DNA from: Planctomycetota bacterium
GTDB taxonomy: Bacteria; Planctomycetota; Planctomycetia; Pirellulales; Pirellulaceae
DNA length: 22,200 bases
Reading direction: 5' to 3'
NCBI GenBank assembly: GCA_023430365.1
Contig: JAEZAS010000535.1
Location: forward strand, 1-22,200
The stretch's first letter is position 1. Every line of letters begins with the position of its first letter. A program made the translations under genes and the position numbers. Under the pieces are notes generated by a model. That model was not told where the DNA came from and did not search any database. It was given only the letters and a program-made list of their open reading frames with translations. Shown here in pieces: positions 7,603-19,955 of the stretch.

Positions 7603-8752
7603 GTTCGGGCACGGGGGTTCCTACGAACGCGTTGCGGGCGGCAGTCACGCGACTCACCGCTTCTTCCGGACTGTCAGCGAGGGCAGTGAGGTGCCCCATT
7701 TTACGGCCGGGCCGAGCGGATGCCTTCCCGTACAGATGCAGCTTCACATCGTCGTGGGCCAGCACGTCTTCCCATCGCGGCGCCCCTGGCGACCAGAGAT
7801 CGCCGAGCAGATTGGCCATCGCGGCTGGACGATGCTGCCGGGGGGATCCAAGCGGCAGGCCACAGATGGCGCGGACCTGCTGTTCGAACTGGCAACTGGT
7901 GCAGGCGTCGATCGTGAGATGCCCTGAGTTATGTGGTCTTGGAGCAAGCTCGTTCACCAGCAGGCTGCCGCTCTTCGTCACGAAGAACTCAACGCACAGG
8001 ACTCCGACTACCTCCAGCCGGGTCAGAACTTCGCGGGCGATTTCGACCGCTTCGCGAGCCAGCTTCGGATCGATCGGCGCGGGACAAACCGAGATGTCGA
8101 GAATGTGATTGGCGTGTGAGTTGTACATCGGCCCATAGGCCACGAACCGACCGGCCAAATCGCGAGCGGCGACGACGGAGATCTCGCAATCAAAGTCGAT
8201 GAACGCTTCCAGGATGGTCTCCTGACCGGCGAACGAAGGCCAGTGCCGGTCCACATCGCCCGGGCTGCGCAGCGCGGCTTGTCCTTTGCCGTCGTATCCC
8301 CAGGCAGCCGTCTTCAGCACCGCCTGTCGACCGAACTCGTTCAGTGACGACTCCAGCGACTCGCGCGAAGTGACCGCCCGGAAGGGAGTGACTGGGATGC
8401 CTGCGTCGCGGAGAAACGTCTTCTCTCGCAGGCGATTCTGCGTGATGTGCAGCACGTTCCCGCCGGGTCGCACGGGAGCAAACCGCTCCGCCGCCGCCGC
8501 CGTGGGGGCCGGGACGTTTTCGAATTCGAAAGTCACCACCGAGACTAGTCGGGCGAAGTTGGCGATCGCGTCGAGGTCGTCGTAGCTGGCCCGAATCTCC
8601 ACGTCGGCGACTTGCCCCGTCGGCGTGTCATCGTCCGGCGACAGCACGTGCACTCGGTAACCGAGCCGCCGGGCCGCGATCGTGAACATACGGCCGAGTT
8701 GGCCACTTCCGAGCACACCGAGCGTGCTGCCAGGAGGAATCAATGCAGTCAT
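7595..8752 (-). CDS. purK: N5-carboxyaminoimidazole ribonucleotide synthase
   Basis: 385 aa, ATP-grasp enzyme. It carboxylates AIR with ATP and bicarbonate to N5-CAIR in de novo purine synthesis, handing the product to PurE. Marks are the N-terminal GVLGSGQLGRM loop (12-22), QNRLREKTFLRDAGIPVTPF in the middle, the ATP-grasp stretch EAFIDFDCEISVVAARD, and NELAPRPHNSGHLTIDAC, a hallmark of PurK. I chose the ATG at 8752, 11 nt after the purE stop. The frame also allows a TTG at 8767 that would overlap the purE stop, but it adds only five residues with no family similarity. The end overlaps dppD by 8 nt. Confidence 0.93.
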   Translation of the reverse strand: MTALIPPGSTLGVLGSGQLGRMFTIAARRLGYRVHVLSPDDDTPTGQVADVEIRASYDDLDAIANFARLVSVVTFEFENVPAPTAAAAERFAPVRPGGNVLHITQNRLREKTFLRDAGIPVTPFRAVTSRESLESSLNEFGRQAVLKTAAWGYDGKGQAALRSPGDVDRHWPSFAGQETILEAFIDFDCEISVVAARDLAGRFVAYGPMYNSHANHILDISVCPAPIDPKLAREAVEIAREVLTRLEVVGVLCVEFFVTKSGSLLVNELAPRPHNSGHLTIDACTSCQFEQQVRAICGLPLGSPRQHRPAAMANLLGDLWSPGAPRWEDVLAHDDVKLHLYGKASARPGRKMGHLTALADSPEEAVSRVTAARNAFVGTPVPEHA

Positions 8753-8763
8753 GCAGCACGGTC

Positions 8764-9261
8764 TCAATCAGTCAAAGTTTCGCTGCGCACTTTGGCGGCC
8801 TGCTCGGCGTGGAACTCATTCAATTTGGTCCGCAAGTCGGGACGGCTGTTGGCCAAAATTCGAATGGCCAGCAGCGCCGCGTTCTTCGCCCCGGCAACGC
8901 CGATTGCCAAGGTTCCGACGGGTACTCCACCGGGCATCTGAACGATCGAGAGGAGCGAATCGAGGCCGGAGAGCGTTTTGCTTTGAACCGGCACGCCCAG
9001 CACCGGCAAGATGGTCTGCGAGGCCACCATTCCCGGCAAATGAGCGGCGCCTCCCGCTCCAGCCACGATTACCTCAATGCCTCGCTTCTCCGCGGCCGCG
9101 GCATACTCGCACATCCACTGCGGCGTGCGGTGAGCCGAAACGATCTGGCATTCGTGCGCAACCTCGAATTGCTTCAGGACATCGGCCGCATGGCGCATGG
9201 TCTCCCAGTCGCTCTTGCTGCCCATAATGACGCCTACCAGGGGCGGCGTGATCTCAGTCAT
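8764..9261 (-). CDS. purE: N5-carboxyaminoimidazole ribonucleotide mutase
   Basis: 165 aa, class I PurE. It moves the carboxylate of N5-CAIR to give CAIR in purine synthesis, usually as an octamer in the cytoplasm. Clear motifs are MGSKSDW (13-19, phosphate loop), SAHRTP with the active-site H45, GAGGAAHLPGM (68-78), and QMPGGVPV (108-115). It heads the purE-purK-dppD-dppF run. The ATG at 9261 fits the family start, though there is little Shine-Dalgarno signal in front of it. A TAGAAT box on the minus strand (9322-9327) could be its -10 element, with no good -35. Confidence 0.95.
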   Translation of the reverse strand: MTEITPPLVGVIMGSKSDWETMRHAADVLKQFEVAHECQIVSAHRTPQWMCEYAAAAEKRGIEVIVAGAGGAAHLPGMVASQTILPVLGVPVQSKTLSGLDSLLSIVQMPGGVPVGTLAIGVAGAKNAALLAIRILANSRPDLRTKLNEFHAEQAAKVRSETLTD

Positions 9262-9480
9262 CCAGGGAGGTTCCCATCAAGGAGGGCGAATCAGTCTCAG
9301 TTCACTTGCGGTCAGCAATCCATTCTATCGACTCGAGGCCGGCTGCGTAGCGATGAGCCTAGCCCAAGCAGGCCTGCAGATTCAGGAAAAATGAATTGAC
9401 AATCGATACATAGCCAGCCTACACATAAGGACAGCGGCAAGGTTTGGCCGGGATTTGGCTGTGGCGGACATCCAGCGACT
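9262..9480. promoter_or_regulatory. Divergent promoter region between purE and padR
   Basis: This 219-nt interval separates two divergent genes and must hold both promoters. A perfect 10-bp palindrome, GCAGGCCTGC, lies at 9368-9377, about 20 bp before the padR -35 element, and could be an operator. A minus-strand TAGAAT (9322-9327) is a possible purE -10. The assignment is positional. Confidence 0.45.
9396..9425 (+). promoter_or_regulatory. Candidate sigma-70 promoter of padR
   Basis: A consensus TTGACA lies at 9396-9401, followed after 18 nt by TACACA (9420-9425), a modest -10. Transcription would start near 9432 and leave a leader of about 50 nt before the ATG at 9481. The spacer contains ATCGAT, a small dyad. 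Confidence 0.4.
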
Positions 9481-9834
9481 ATGACGGACCGATTTGAGCG
9501 CGACTTACTCCGGGGCAGTTGGGACCTGATGATTTTGTCGGTCCTGGCTCAGGGGAAGAAATACGGCTACTTGATCCAAAAAGAACTGCGCGACGCCAGC
9601 CACGGCCGCGCAGAACTGCAAGCAGGCACTCTCTATCCCATCCTCCACCGGCTGGAGCAGGAAAAGCTGATTCGCAGCTTTTGGGACGACGAGTCCGGAC
9701 GCAAACGGAAGTGGTATCAACTGACCTCGGCAGGTCAGAAACGATTGCAGGTTCAGGCACAGCAGTGGGCCGACTACGCGGCCTGCATCACCTACCTGCT
9801 GAATCAGGCGGGACAGGCCCCAGCCCCTGCCTGA
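9481..9834 (+). CDS. PadR-family transcriptional regulator
   Basis: 117 aa, typical for the short (PadR-s2) type. A winged helix-turn-helix fills residues 10-90, with LMILSVLAQGKKYGYLIQKEL as helices 1-2, the hallmark GTLYPILHRLE (49-59) as the recognition region, and the wing around RKRKWYQLTSAG (74-85). Members usually act as dimeric repressors and often control a membrane protein encoded just downstream. Here the stop is 8 nt before the next ATG and the end supplies its ribosome site (GAGG around 9832), so the two genes are almost certainly one transcript. The ligand is unknown. Autorepression at the promoter just upstream is inferred. Confidence 0.92.
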   Translation: MTDRFERDLLRGSWDLMILSVLAQGKKYGYLIQKELRDASHGRAELQAGTLYPILHRLEQEKLIRSFWDDESGRKRKWYQLTSAGQKRLQVQAQQWADYAACITYLLNQAGQAPAPA

Positions 9835-9842
9835 GGTAGCCA

Positions 9843-10943
9843 ATGATCCCCGGCTCGCGATTGGCGTCGACTATGTCCACCCGCGAATTCGAGAACTATC
9901 TCGCTCTGCTCGTCCGACTGATGCCGGTCGATGCGGTCGAGCGTGAAGCGATTCGCGAGGAGCTCCGATCGCACCTGGAAGATCGCTACGACGAACTGCT
10001 CGCCCAAAAGGTTCCGCCTGCCGAAGCTCTTCGCCAGGCGATCGACGAACTCGGAGATGCGGCCCGTCTGGCCGCTGCATTTGTTTCCCTTTCCCGGACT
10101 CAGAGACGGAGGCGTATCATGCGGTTTTCTTCCGCCACGCTCGTGGCTGCCGTGCTTTGCCTGCTCGCGCTAACGGTATTCTGGCCTACCAATCCGCCAG
10201 GCGGCCCCGCCGCTTTCCAAGCTCCCGTGGCGATCGCCCAAGCTCAGGCTCAAGCTCCGCCCGTTATTGCTGAAACCAGTCCGAGAAAGTCAGACATCCA
10301 GCAGAGATTGTCCCGTCCGATCGAAGCAGAATTCGTCGAAACGCCCCTGCAGGACGTACTCAGTTTCCTGGCGGACAAGCTTCAAATCCAGTTTCATGTA
10401 AACCGCCGAGCCCTCACGGACGCTGCGGTCGATATCGATACCCAGGTGAGCATCTACTTGAAGCAGGTCAAAGCCGACACGGTTCTACGCTTGGTACTCC
10501 AAAGCGTCGATCCAAGTCTCGACTTCGTCGAGCGAGACGGATTTGTCCTCGTTTCGACGATCGAGGACCTCGACCGGGTAACGGAAGTGCGAGTGTACAA
10601 CTGCCGGGACTTACTGTCTCTCGCCCCTCCCGCCCCGGGTGGTGACGTTGGGGGCGGTTTCGACGGAGGCCTCGGACCGATGGGGCCGCCTGCAGCGTCC
10701 GGCTACGCAGAAGGTATGGGAGGTTTGGCGGTTCCCGTCGGTTTACAGCCGACTCAGTCACGATTGATCGGGCTGATCATGGATTCGGTCGAGTCGAGCT
10801 CCTGGGACACCAACGGCGGCGTCGGGAGCATCTCCGAGTTCAACGGACTGCTCGTGGTAAAGCAATCGGCGCGAGTGCATGAGAAGGTCGAGGACCTGCT
10901 CAATATGCTCCGCAAAGCGGCGGACCTGAAAACGGCCGAGTGA
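9843..10943 (+). CDS. HAAS-like membrane protein with exported secretin-N/STN-like domain
   Basis: 366 aa. Residues 13-83 form a helical domain (EFENYLALL, AVEREAIREELRSHLEDRYDELL, EALRQAIDELGDA) resembling the HAAS/permease-prefix domain found in partners of PadR regulators. RRRR (88-91) precedes one transmembrane helix at about 95-114, so this domain should face the cytoplasm. After an Ala/Pro/Gln-rich linker (115-148), residues 150-250 resemble the secretin/STN fold seen in many planctomycete proteins (VETPLQDVLSFLADKLQIQFHV, then VSIYLKQVKADTVLRLVL). A Gly/Pro loop (263-300) follows, then SISEFNGLLVVKQSARVHEKVEDLLNML. A PadR-linked envelope sensor or assembly factor is inferred. The ATG at 9843 has a ribosome site formed by the padR stop; an internal ATG at 9873 has none. 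Confidence 0.75.
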   Translation: MIPGSRLASTMSTREFENYLALLVRLMPVDAVEREAIREELRSHLEDRYDELLAQKVPPAEALRQAIDELGDAARLAAAFVSLSRTQRRRRIMRFSSATLVAAVLCLLALTVFWPTNPPGGPAAFQAPVAIAQAQAQAPPVIAETSPRKSDIQQRLSRPIEAEFVETPLQDVLSFLADKLQIQFHVNRRALTDAAVDIDTQVSIYLKQVKADTVLRLVLQSVDPSLDFVERDGFVLVSTIEDLDRVTEVRVYNCRDLLSLAPPAPGGDVGGGFDGGLGPMGPPAASGYAEGMGGLAVPVGLQPTQSRLIGLIMDSVESSSWDTNGGVGSISEFNGLLVVKQSARVHEKVEDLLNMLRKAADLKTAE

Positions 10944-10964
10944 TTTACTGAACCAAACTCGCCA

Positions 10965-10992
10965 CGCCGTCCCAGAACAACTCGGGACGGCG
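10965..10992. terminator. 9-bp stem-loop between convergent genes
   Basis: CGCCGTCCC (10965-10973) pairs perfectly with GGGACGGCG (10984-10992) around a 10-nt loop. It lies between the stop at 10943 (plus) and that at 11031 (minus). Bidirectional termination is likely, though neither side has a strong U-tract. Confidence 0.7.
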
Positions 10993-11030
10993 CTGTTGCA
11001 CTGCAAAATCTACGACGGCTGCCGTTTCGG

Positions 11031-11492
11031 CTATTCAATCTCAAAGATCGCTTCGATCTCGACGGAAATGTTGCCCGGCAAAGAGCCCATGCCAACGGCG
11101 CTCCGGGCGGCCACGCCGCGTTCCCGGCCGAAGACTTCAGCCCACAGTTCGCTGCAGCCGTTGATCACGGCTGGGTGCTGGGCGAAGTCCGGCGTGCAGT
11201 TGACCATGCCAAGCGTCTTGATCACCCGCTTCACGCGGTCCAGGCTGCCGAAGTGGGCCTTCAGGGTTGCGAGCATCGCCAGACCGGTCTGACGGGCCGC
11301 GTCATAGCCAAACTGCTGGTCAACGTCCGCGCCAACCTTGCCAGTCATCAGGCTGCCATCCGACTTCCGGGGACCGTGCCCCGAGAGGTAGGCCAGGTTT
11401 CCAACCACAACGACCGGCATGTAAACGCCGACCGGTTTCGGGGCAGGGGGGAGTTCGAGTTTCAGCTCAGCAATCTTGGCTTCGGCGCTCAT
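11031..11492 (-). CDS. RidA/YjgF-family protein
   Basis: 153 aa, the longer RidA subgroup rather than the ~128-aa canonical enamine deaminase. Trimeric chorismate-mutase-like fold proteins of this family hydrolyse reactive enamine/imine intermediates or have unknown roles. Seen here are GNLAYLSGHGP (31-41), a central DAARQTGLAMLATLKAHFGSLDRVKRVIK helix-strand (64-92), and the C-terminal RSAVGMGSLPGNISVEIEAI, with R130 at the position of the substrate-binding arginine and E146 conserved. CTCCT on the plus strand (11504-11508) gives an AGGAG ribosome site 11 nt before the ATG. The downstream neighbour is convergent. Deaminase activity is plausible but not proven by the motifs. Confidence 0.88.
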   Translation of the reverse strand: MSAEAKIAELKLELPPAPKPVGVYMPVVVVGNLAYLSGHGPRKSDGSLMTGKVGADVDQQFGYDAARQTGLAMLATLKAHFGSLDRVKRVIKTLGMVNCTPDFAQHPAVINGCSELWAEVFGRERGVAARSAVGMGSLPGNISVEIEAIFEIE

Positions 11493-11555
11493 TGCGATTC
11501 AGGCTCCTGCATCTTGGCCGGGAACAAAAGGAACGATCGCCAAATATACCCGAGA

Positions 11556-11569
11556 CGCCAACTCTGGCG
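11556..11569 (-). terminator. Small stem-loop downstream of hisI
   Basis: CGCCA/TGGCG with an ACTC loop lies about 31 nt past the hisI stop and before the ridA-family start. A five-pair stem without a U-tract makes it a weak candidate. Confidence 0.3.
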
Positions 11570-11600
11570 GAGTGGCGGCAGCGAGTGAACCTGCCAAGAG

Positions 11601-11999
11601 CTAGTGACCGGGCTTCTGATAGACGTCGGTCGGGTCGACCAAGCGTTCACCGACCACCTGCAGGCCCTCAGACGTGACCTCGCGAAAGAAGCAGGTTCGA
11701 TAGCCCTCGTGGCAAGCGGCGCCTACCTGGTCGACCTTGAGCAGGATCGTATCGGCATCGCAATCGACATAGATGGCACGAACCGTTTGTGCGTGGCCGC
11801 TCTCTTCCCCTTTTCGCCAAAGCTTTCCTCGGCTCCGGCTCCAGTAGACCGCCCTACCCGTGCGCAGCGTTTCGGCGAACGATTCCTCGTTCATCCAGGC
11901 CATCATCAAAACCTCCCCCGTGGCGGCATCCTGGGAGATCGCGGGCAGCAGGCCGTTATTGCGAGTGAAATCCGGGCCTTTGGAGGACGATTCAGACAT
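11601..11999 (-). CDS. hisI: Phosphoribosyl-AMP cyclohydrolase
   Basis: 132 aa, the monofunctional form without the HisE pyrophosphohydrolase domain. It opens the adenine ring of phosphoribosyl-AMP in the third step of histidine synthesis. DCDAD (79-83) supplies the magnesium-binding Asp residues and C80, and ACHEGYRTCFF (95-105) brings C96 and C103 for zinc. MMAWMNEESFAETLRTGRAVYWSRSRGKLWRKGEESGH is the conserved N-terminal core. The ATG at 11999 fits family length, though no ribosome site is evident. It stands apart from other his genes, as is common in planctomycetes. Confidence 0.95.
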   Translation of the reverse strand: MSESSSKGPDFTRNNGLLPAISQDAATGEVLMMAWMNEESFAETLRTGRAVYWSRSRGKLWRKGEESGHAQTVRAIYVDCDADTILLKVDQVGAACHEGYRTCFFREVTSEGLQVVGERLVDPTDVYQKPGH

Positions 12000-12075
12000 T
12001 GTCGGTCACTGGCGGGTAGGAAGCGGGTTGGGTTCAGCATAGTGCGTTCGGCAAGCGCGGCACAATGCCTAGAGA

Positions 12076-12199
12076 CGTCATTGCCGGGGTAGCGGGATTA
12101 GAACCACCTTGCATTGCAGAGTTGGATGCCGGCCCGCGGTGTCGACGATGATTGCTACGTCTCGTTGAGCAGCCGCTCTCGTCCATGCCCGCAATGACG
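12076..12199. repeat. 124-bp element bounded by 9-bp inverted repeats
   Basis: CGTCATTGC at 12076-12084 and GCAATGACG at 12191-12199 are perfect inverted repeats. Pairing continues for three more G-C pairs inside after a one-base bulge. The interior is GC-rich and contains no plausible gene. The minus strand includes GGTTCTAATCCC, which faintly recalls a tRNA T-arm, but no cloverleaf can be built. A miniature inverted-repeat element or a structured RNA are the two readings. Confidence 0.4.
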
Positions 12200-12229
12200 G
12201 CTGGCGAGGTGGAACGGTTCGCCGGGAAA

Positions 12230-12252
12230 CGATCTGGAAGGATTTCAGATCG
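12230..12252. other. 7-bp inverted repeat before the glycosyltransferase-like gene
   Basis: CGATCTG (12230-12236) and CAGATCG (12246-12252) pair perfectly around a 9-nt loop, 37 nt before the ATG at 12289. It may be an operator or a leader hairpin. The rest of 12000-12288 holds the hisI upstream region and the 124-bp element, with no gene visible. Confidence 0.35.
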
Positions 12253-12288
12253 GCAAACATCGCATGCATGATTTGGCTAAGGAGGGCG

Positions 12289-12903
12289 ATGGAAGGTACG
12301 TACCGCGGAAAGGGAGTCGCCTTGGATAAGTCGCTTAGCCTGATTGTTCCCGTCCACAATGCCGAGCGGGCTTTGAGCCGCCAGGTTGCCCGCCTGCTGG
12401 ACCTGCTGCCGGATCTGACGCAGCGGTTCGAAGTCGTCATTGTCGACGACGCTTCAACCGATCACACCGCGGACGTAGCCGCCGAACTGGCCCGCACCTA
12501 CCCGCAAGTGCGTTTCCTTCCCCAGAGCAAACGGCTCGGCGAAGCCGCCGCGGCCCGGCGTGGTATGCAACAGGCCACCGGCGAAGTTGTGCTGCTGCAG
12601 GAAGAGATTGCTGGCCTTGGTTCCGCCGATCTTCGCAAGCTGTGGAACGAGCGTCGGGAAGCGGGACTCCGAATCGCCCGCTCCGCTCCCCAACCGACGC
12701 CGTTTGAGAGCCCGCTGATGGATCGCCTATCCGCCTGGGGCAAGGCCGTCCAAGTGCATGAGCCCAGCGAGTCAGCCGACGCCAACCTGCGGTTCACGAT
12801 CCCAGACCTGGGTCGAGCCGATCCTTCGCACGCCAGCTCCACGAAAGCCAAGCCCGTGCGCAGCTTTCTGCGACACCTGCGTGAACTGACGCTTGGAGAA
12901 TAA
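12289..12903 (+). CDS. Truncated glycosyltransferase-2-like protein lacking the DXD motif
   Basis: 204 aa from the ATG at 12289. Residues 14-106 follow the GT-A nucleotide-binding half of GT2 enzymes: SLSLIVPVHNAE (15-26), FEVVIVDDASTDHTADV (47-63), then RFLPQSKRLGEAAAARRGMQQATGEVVLLQ (75-104). Where active enzymes have the metal-binding DXD, this has Q104-E105-E106, and the acceptor-binding C-terminal half is replaced by about 95 residues without family similarity. Catalysis by the usual mechanism is therefore doubtful; a regulatory or pseudoenzyme role is inferred. TAAGGAGG sits only 3 nt before the ATG at 12289. A TTG at 12322 with AAGGGAG 5 nt ahead is a strong alternative start, and an ATG at 12268 a weak one. 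It converges on the next gene, a canonical GT2. Confidence 0.7.
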   Translation: MEGTYRGKGVALDKSLSLIVPVHNAERALSRQVARLLDLLPDLTQRFEVVIVDDASTDHTADVAAELARTYPQVRFLPQSKRLGEAAAARRGMQQATGEVVLLQEEIAGLGSADLRKLWNERREAGLRIARSAPQPTPFESPLMDRLSAWGKAVQVHEPSESADANLRFTIPDLGRADPSHASSTKAKPVRSFLRHLRELTLGE

Positions 12904-12924
12904 CCAGGCAAGGCGGTCGCGGAT

Positions 12925-13800
12925 CTAATACCGCAGAATGCACCACAGGGCCCAAACACCGTCCCGCCAACCAATCTTCTTCCCCTCGGCGTAGGACCTG
13001 CCCTCGTAGCTCACCGGGCGTTCAAAAAACCGAACGCCCGGAAGGCGGGCCAGCTTCTGGGTGATTTCGATTTCGATGCCAAACCCTCGCTCACGCAAGG
13101 TTGGCGTGATCTGCTGAATCAGCTCTCGCCGCGTGAGCTTGTAGCAGGTTTCGACGTCGGTAAACGTGCGCCCCGAACGCCAGTTCGATAGTCGCGTAAT
13201 CAGCTGGTTGCCCCAGCGATGCCAGTAGTGGAGCACAGGCCCGTCGTGCTCACTGAAGCGGCTGCCATAGACGACATCGGCCCGATCTTCGATGATCGGC
13301 TGAATGAGTGTCAGGAAGTCTTGCGGATCGTATTCCAGATCCGCGTCCTGAATGATGACCGCGTCGCCGGTGCAATGGCTGAAGCCGGTCTTGAGCGCGC
13401 CGCCCTTTCCTTGGTTGCGCTCGTGGAAAATGATCTTCAGGTCGGCGTTCTTGGGATCGCCGCCGTCGCGCCACTCGGCCAGTAGGTCCCGCGTGCCATC
13501 CCGGCTGCCATCGTCCACAATGACGATCTCGCACGGGATGCCGGTTCCTCGAATGCGCTGGACCACCATTTCGATGGTCCGCCGCTCGTTATAGACCGGG
13601 ATGACGACCGACAGGCGAAAGCCGGCCGGGATGCGATAGATGCCGATCCGGCGCGCAACCGCCTTGCCAAGCACCAGTTCCGCGAGCGTCACGCGATCGA
13701 CGCTCGCATCGTCTTCGACATCCGCCGCACGCAATAGCGACTCGCCCAGTTGGCGCAACTGGGCGGGGTTGATTTCGTCGGAGGGCGATGGTCGGTACAC
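12925..13800 (-). CDS. Glycosyltransferase family 2 (dolichyl/polyprenyl-phosphate mannose synthase-like)
   Basis: 291 aa. After a ~60-residue N-terminal extension comes a complete GT-A domain: LSVVIPVYNERRTIEMVV (63-80), EIVIVDDGSRDGT (91-103), the RNQGKGGALKTGF loop (128-140), and the catalytic metal site D152-A-D154 in QDADLEYDPQDF. The C-terminal part has VYGSRF, TDVETCYK, GFGIEIEIT and YEGRSYAEGKKIGWRDG, typical of DPM1-like enzymes that load a sugar onto a lipid phosphate or glycosylate envelope components. The start is a GTG at 13800 with GCAGGT upstream; no nearer ATG keeps the domain. It follows gltD by 45 nt on the same strand, so read-through from gltBD is possible. The sugar is not predictable. 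Confidence 0.88.
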   Translation of the reverse strand: MYRPSPSDEINPAQLRQLGESLLRAADVEDDASVDRVTLAELVLGKAVARRIGIYRIPAGFRLSVVIPVYNERRTIEMVVQRIRGTGIPCEIVIVDDGSRDGTRDLLAEWRDGGDPKNADLKIIFHERNQGKGGALKTGFSHCTGDAVIIQDADLEYDPQDFLTLIQPIIEDRADVVYGSRFSEHDGPVLHYWHRWGNQLITRLSNWRSGRTFTDVETCYKLTRRELIQQITPTLRERGFGIEIEITQKLARLPGVRFFERPVSYEGRSYAEGKKIGWRDGVWALWCILRY

Positions 13801-13827
13801 GCTTACCTGCTGGTGTCGCTAAAGGCG

Positions 13828-13841
13828 AGTCGTAACCGACT
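13828..13841 (-). terminator. Small hairpin between gltD and the GT2 gene
   Basis: AGTCG/CGACT with a TAAC loop lies just after the gltD stop. On the minus strand it is followed by CGCCTTT. The stem is only 5 bp, so it may reduce rather than stop transcription into the GT2 gene. Confidence 0.35.
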
Positions 13842-13845
13842 ATTG

Positions 13846-15352
13846 TTACACGGCGGCAGCCGCGAGACCAAGCGTCACGCCTGGAGCCGGCAGATCGCTG
13901 TAGCCCATCAGGAACTCATCGATCGCCCGGGCGGCGCCCCGGCCTTCGTTGATCGCCCACACCACCAGCGACTGACCGCGACGGCAGTCTCCGGCAGCAA
14001 AAACCTTGGGAATGCTCGTCGAAAACCGGCCGTGGGCGGCTTTGTAGTTGGACCGCGGGTCGGTTTCGATGCCCAGCATCTCGGCCAGGTATTGCTCAGG
14101 TCCCTTGAAACCCATGGCAAGCAGCACCAGGTCAGCCTTCCAGAACTTGTCGGTGCCCGGCAGTTCTTTCAGCTTCCACTGGCCGTCGACCTTTTCCCAT
14201 TCGACCTGCACCGTGCGGATGCCGGCCACATTGCCGTTGTCGTCGCCGACAAATTCCTTGCTCATGATGCAGTAGGTGCGCGGGTCGTCTCCGAACTTGG
14301 CGGCCGTCTCCTGATGGCCATAGTCGGTGCGATAGATGCGCGGCCACTGCGGCCAGGGATTGTCCGGAGCGCGCTCTTTCGGCGGCTTCGGCAGCAGTTC
14401 GAAATTGACCATGCTGCGACAGCCGTGGCGGAGCGAGGTGCCGATGCAGTCGGTACCCGTATCGCCACCGCCGATGACGATGACGTCCTTGTCCTTCGCG
14501 CTGATATACCGGCCATCTTCCAGGCGGCTGTCGAGGAAGCTCTTGGTGTTCGCGGTCAGGAATTCCATCGCGAAATGGATGCCTCCCAGACCACGGCCGG
14601 GGATGGGCAGATCGTTCGGCCGGGTGGCGCCCGTTGCCAGCAGGACGGCGTCGTGCTGCTCGTGCAGCTGCTTGGGATCGACGTAGTTGGCCGATTCCTT
14701 GTTGCCGACGTCGGCGTTGACGACGAACTTGACGCCTTCCTCGCGGAGCAAGTTGATACGCCGCTCAACCACTCCCTTGTCGAGCTTCATGTTCGGAATG
14801 CCGTACATCAGCAGCCCACCGATGCGATCGGCCCGCTCGTAAACCGTGACCGTGTGCCCCACCTTGTTGAGCTGCGCGGCTGCCGCAAGCCCTGCCGGGC
14901 CCGAACCAATGATTGCCACGGTCTTGCCCGTTCGCGACGGCGGCGGCTGCGGCACTACCCAGCCTTCGGCGAAGCCGCGATCGATGATCGCGTTCTCGAT
15001 GTTCTTGATCGTCACTGGCGGATCGGTGATGCCCAGCACGCACGCGCCTTCGCACGGAGCCGGACAAGCCCGTCCGGTGAACTCCGGAAAGTTGTTCGTC
15101 TTGTGCAACCGATCGAGGGCTTCGCGCCAGCGACCGCGATAGACGAGGTCGTTCCATTCCGGAATCAGGTTGTCGATCGGACACCCGGTCGCACTTTGAC
15201 AGAACGGCACGCCGCAGTCCATGCAGCGGGCGCCTTGCACCTTGAGATGCTCTTCCGGCGGATCGGTATAGATCTCGCCGAAATCGCCCAAGCGCTGGGT
15301 CGGATCGCGATAGGGAACTGGCTTGCGGGGAAACTCTTTGAAACCTGTGGGC

Positions 15353-15360
<8 letters not shown>
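13846..15360 (-). CDS. gltD: Glutamate synthase small subunit (NADPH type)
   Basis: 504 aa from the ATG at 15360; the frame stays open further upstream, but that stretch lies inside gltB. It oxidises NAD(P)H on FAD and passes electrons through iron-sulphur clusters to GltB. Cysteines C46, C49, C54, C60 and C99, C103, C107 are the [4Fe-4S] ligands near the N-terminus. VAIIGSGPAGLAAA (148-161) is the FAD-binding loop and VIVIGGGDTGTDC the NAD(P)H-binding loop; the C-terminal VFAAGDCRRGQSLVVWAINEGR is the second flavin motif. Start and gltB stop overlap by 8 nt (ATGGGTAA), a classic coupled arrangement for subunits made in equal amounts. Confidence 0.96.
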
Positions 15361-19936
<4,576 letters not shown>

Positions 19937-19955
19937 TGCACTACCTGTCCTTATG

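Noticed and set aside
12085..12160. tRNA-like string (TTCTAAT flanked by C/G-rich arms)
   Set aside because: No anticodon arm or matching acceptor arms can be built; at best a fossil.
12078..12440. 120-codon minus-strand ORF across the 124-bp element and the GT-like gene
   Set aside because: Arg/Ser-rich with no domain, and it overlaps the well-supported GT-like frame.
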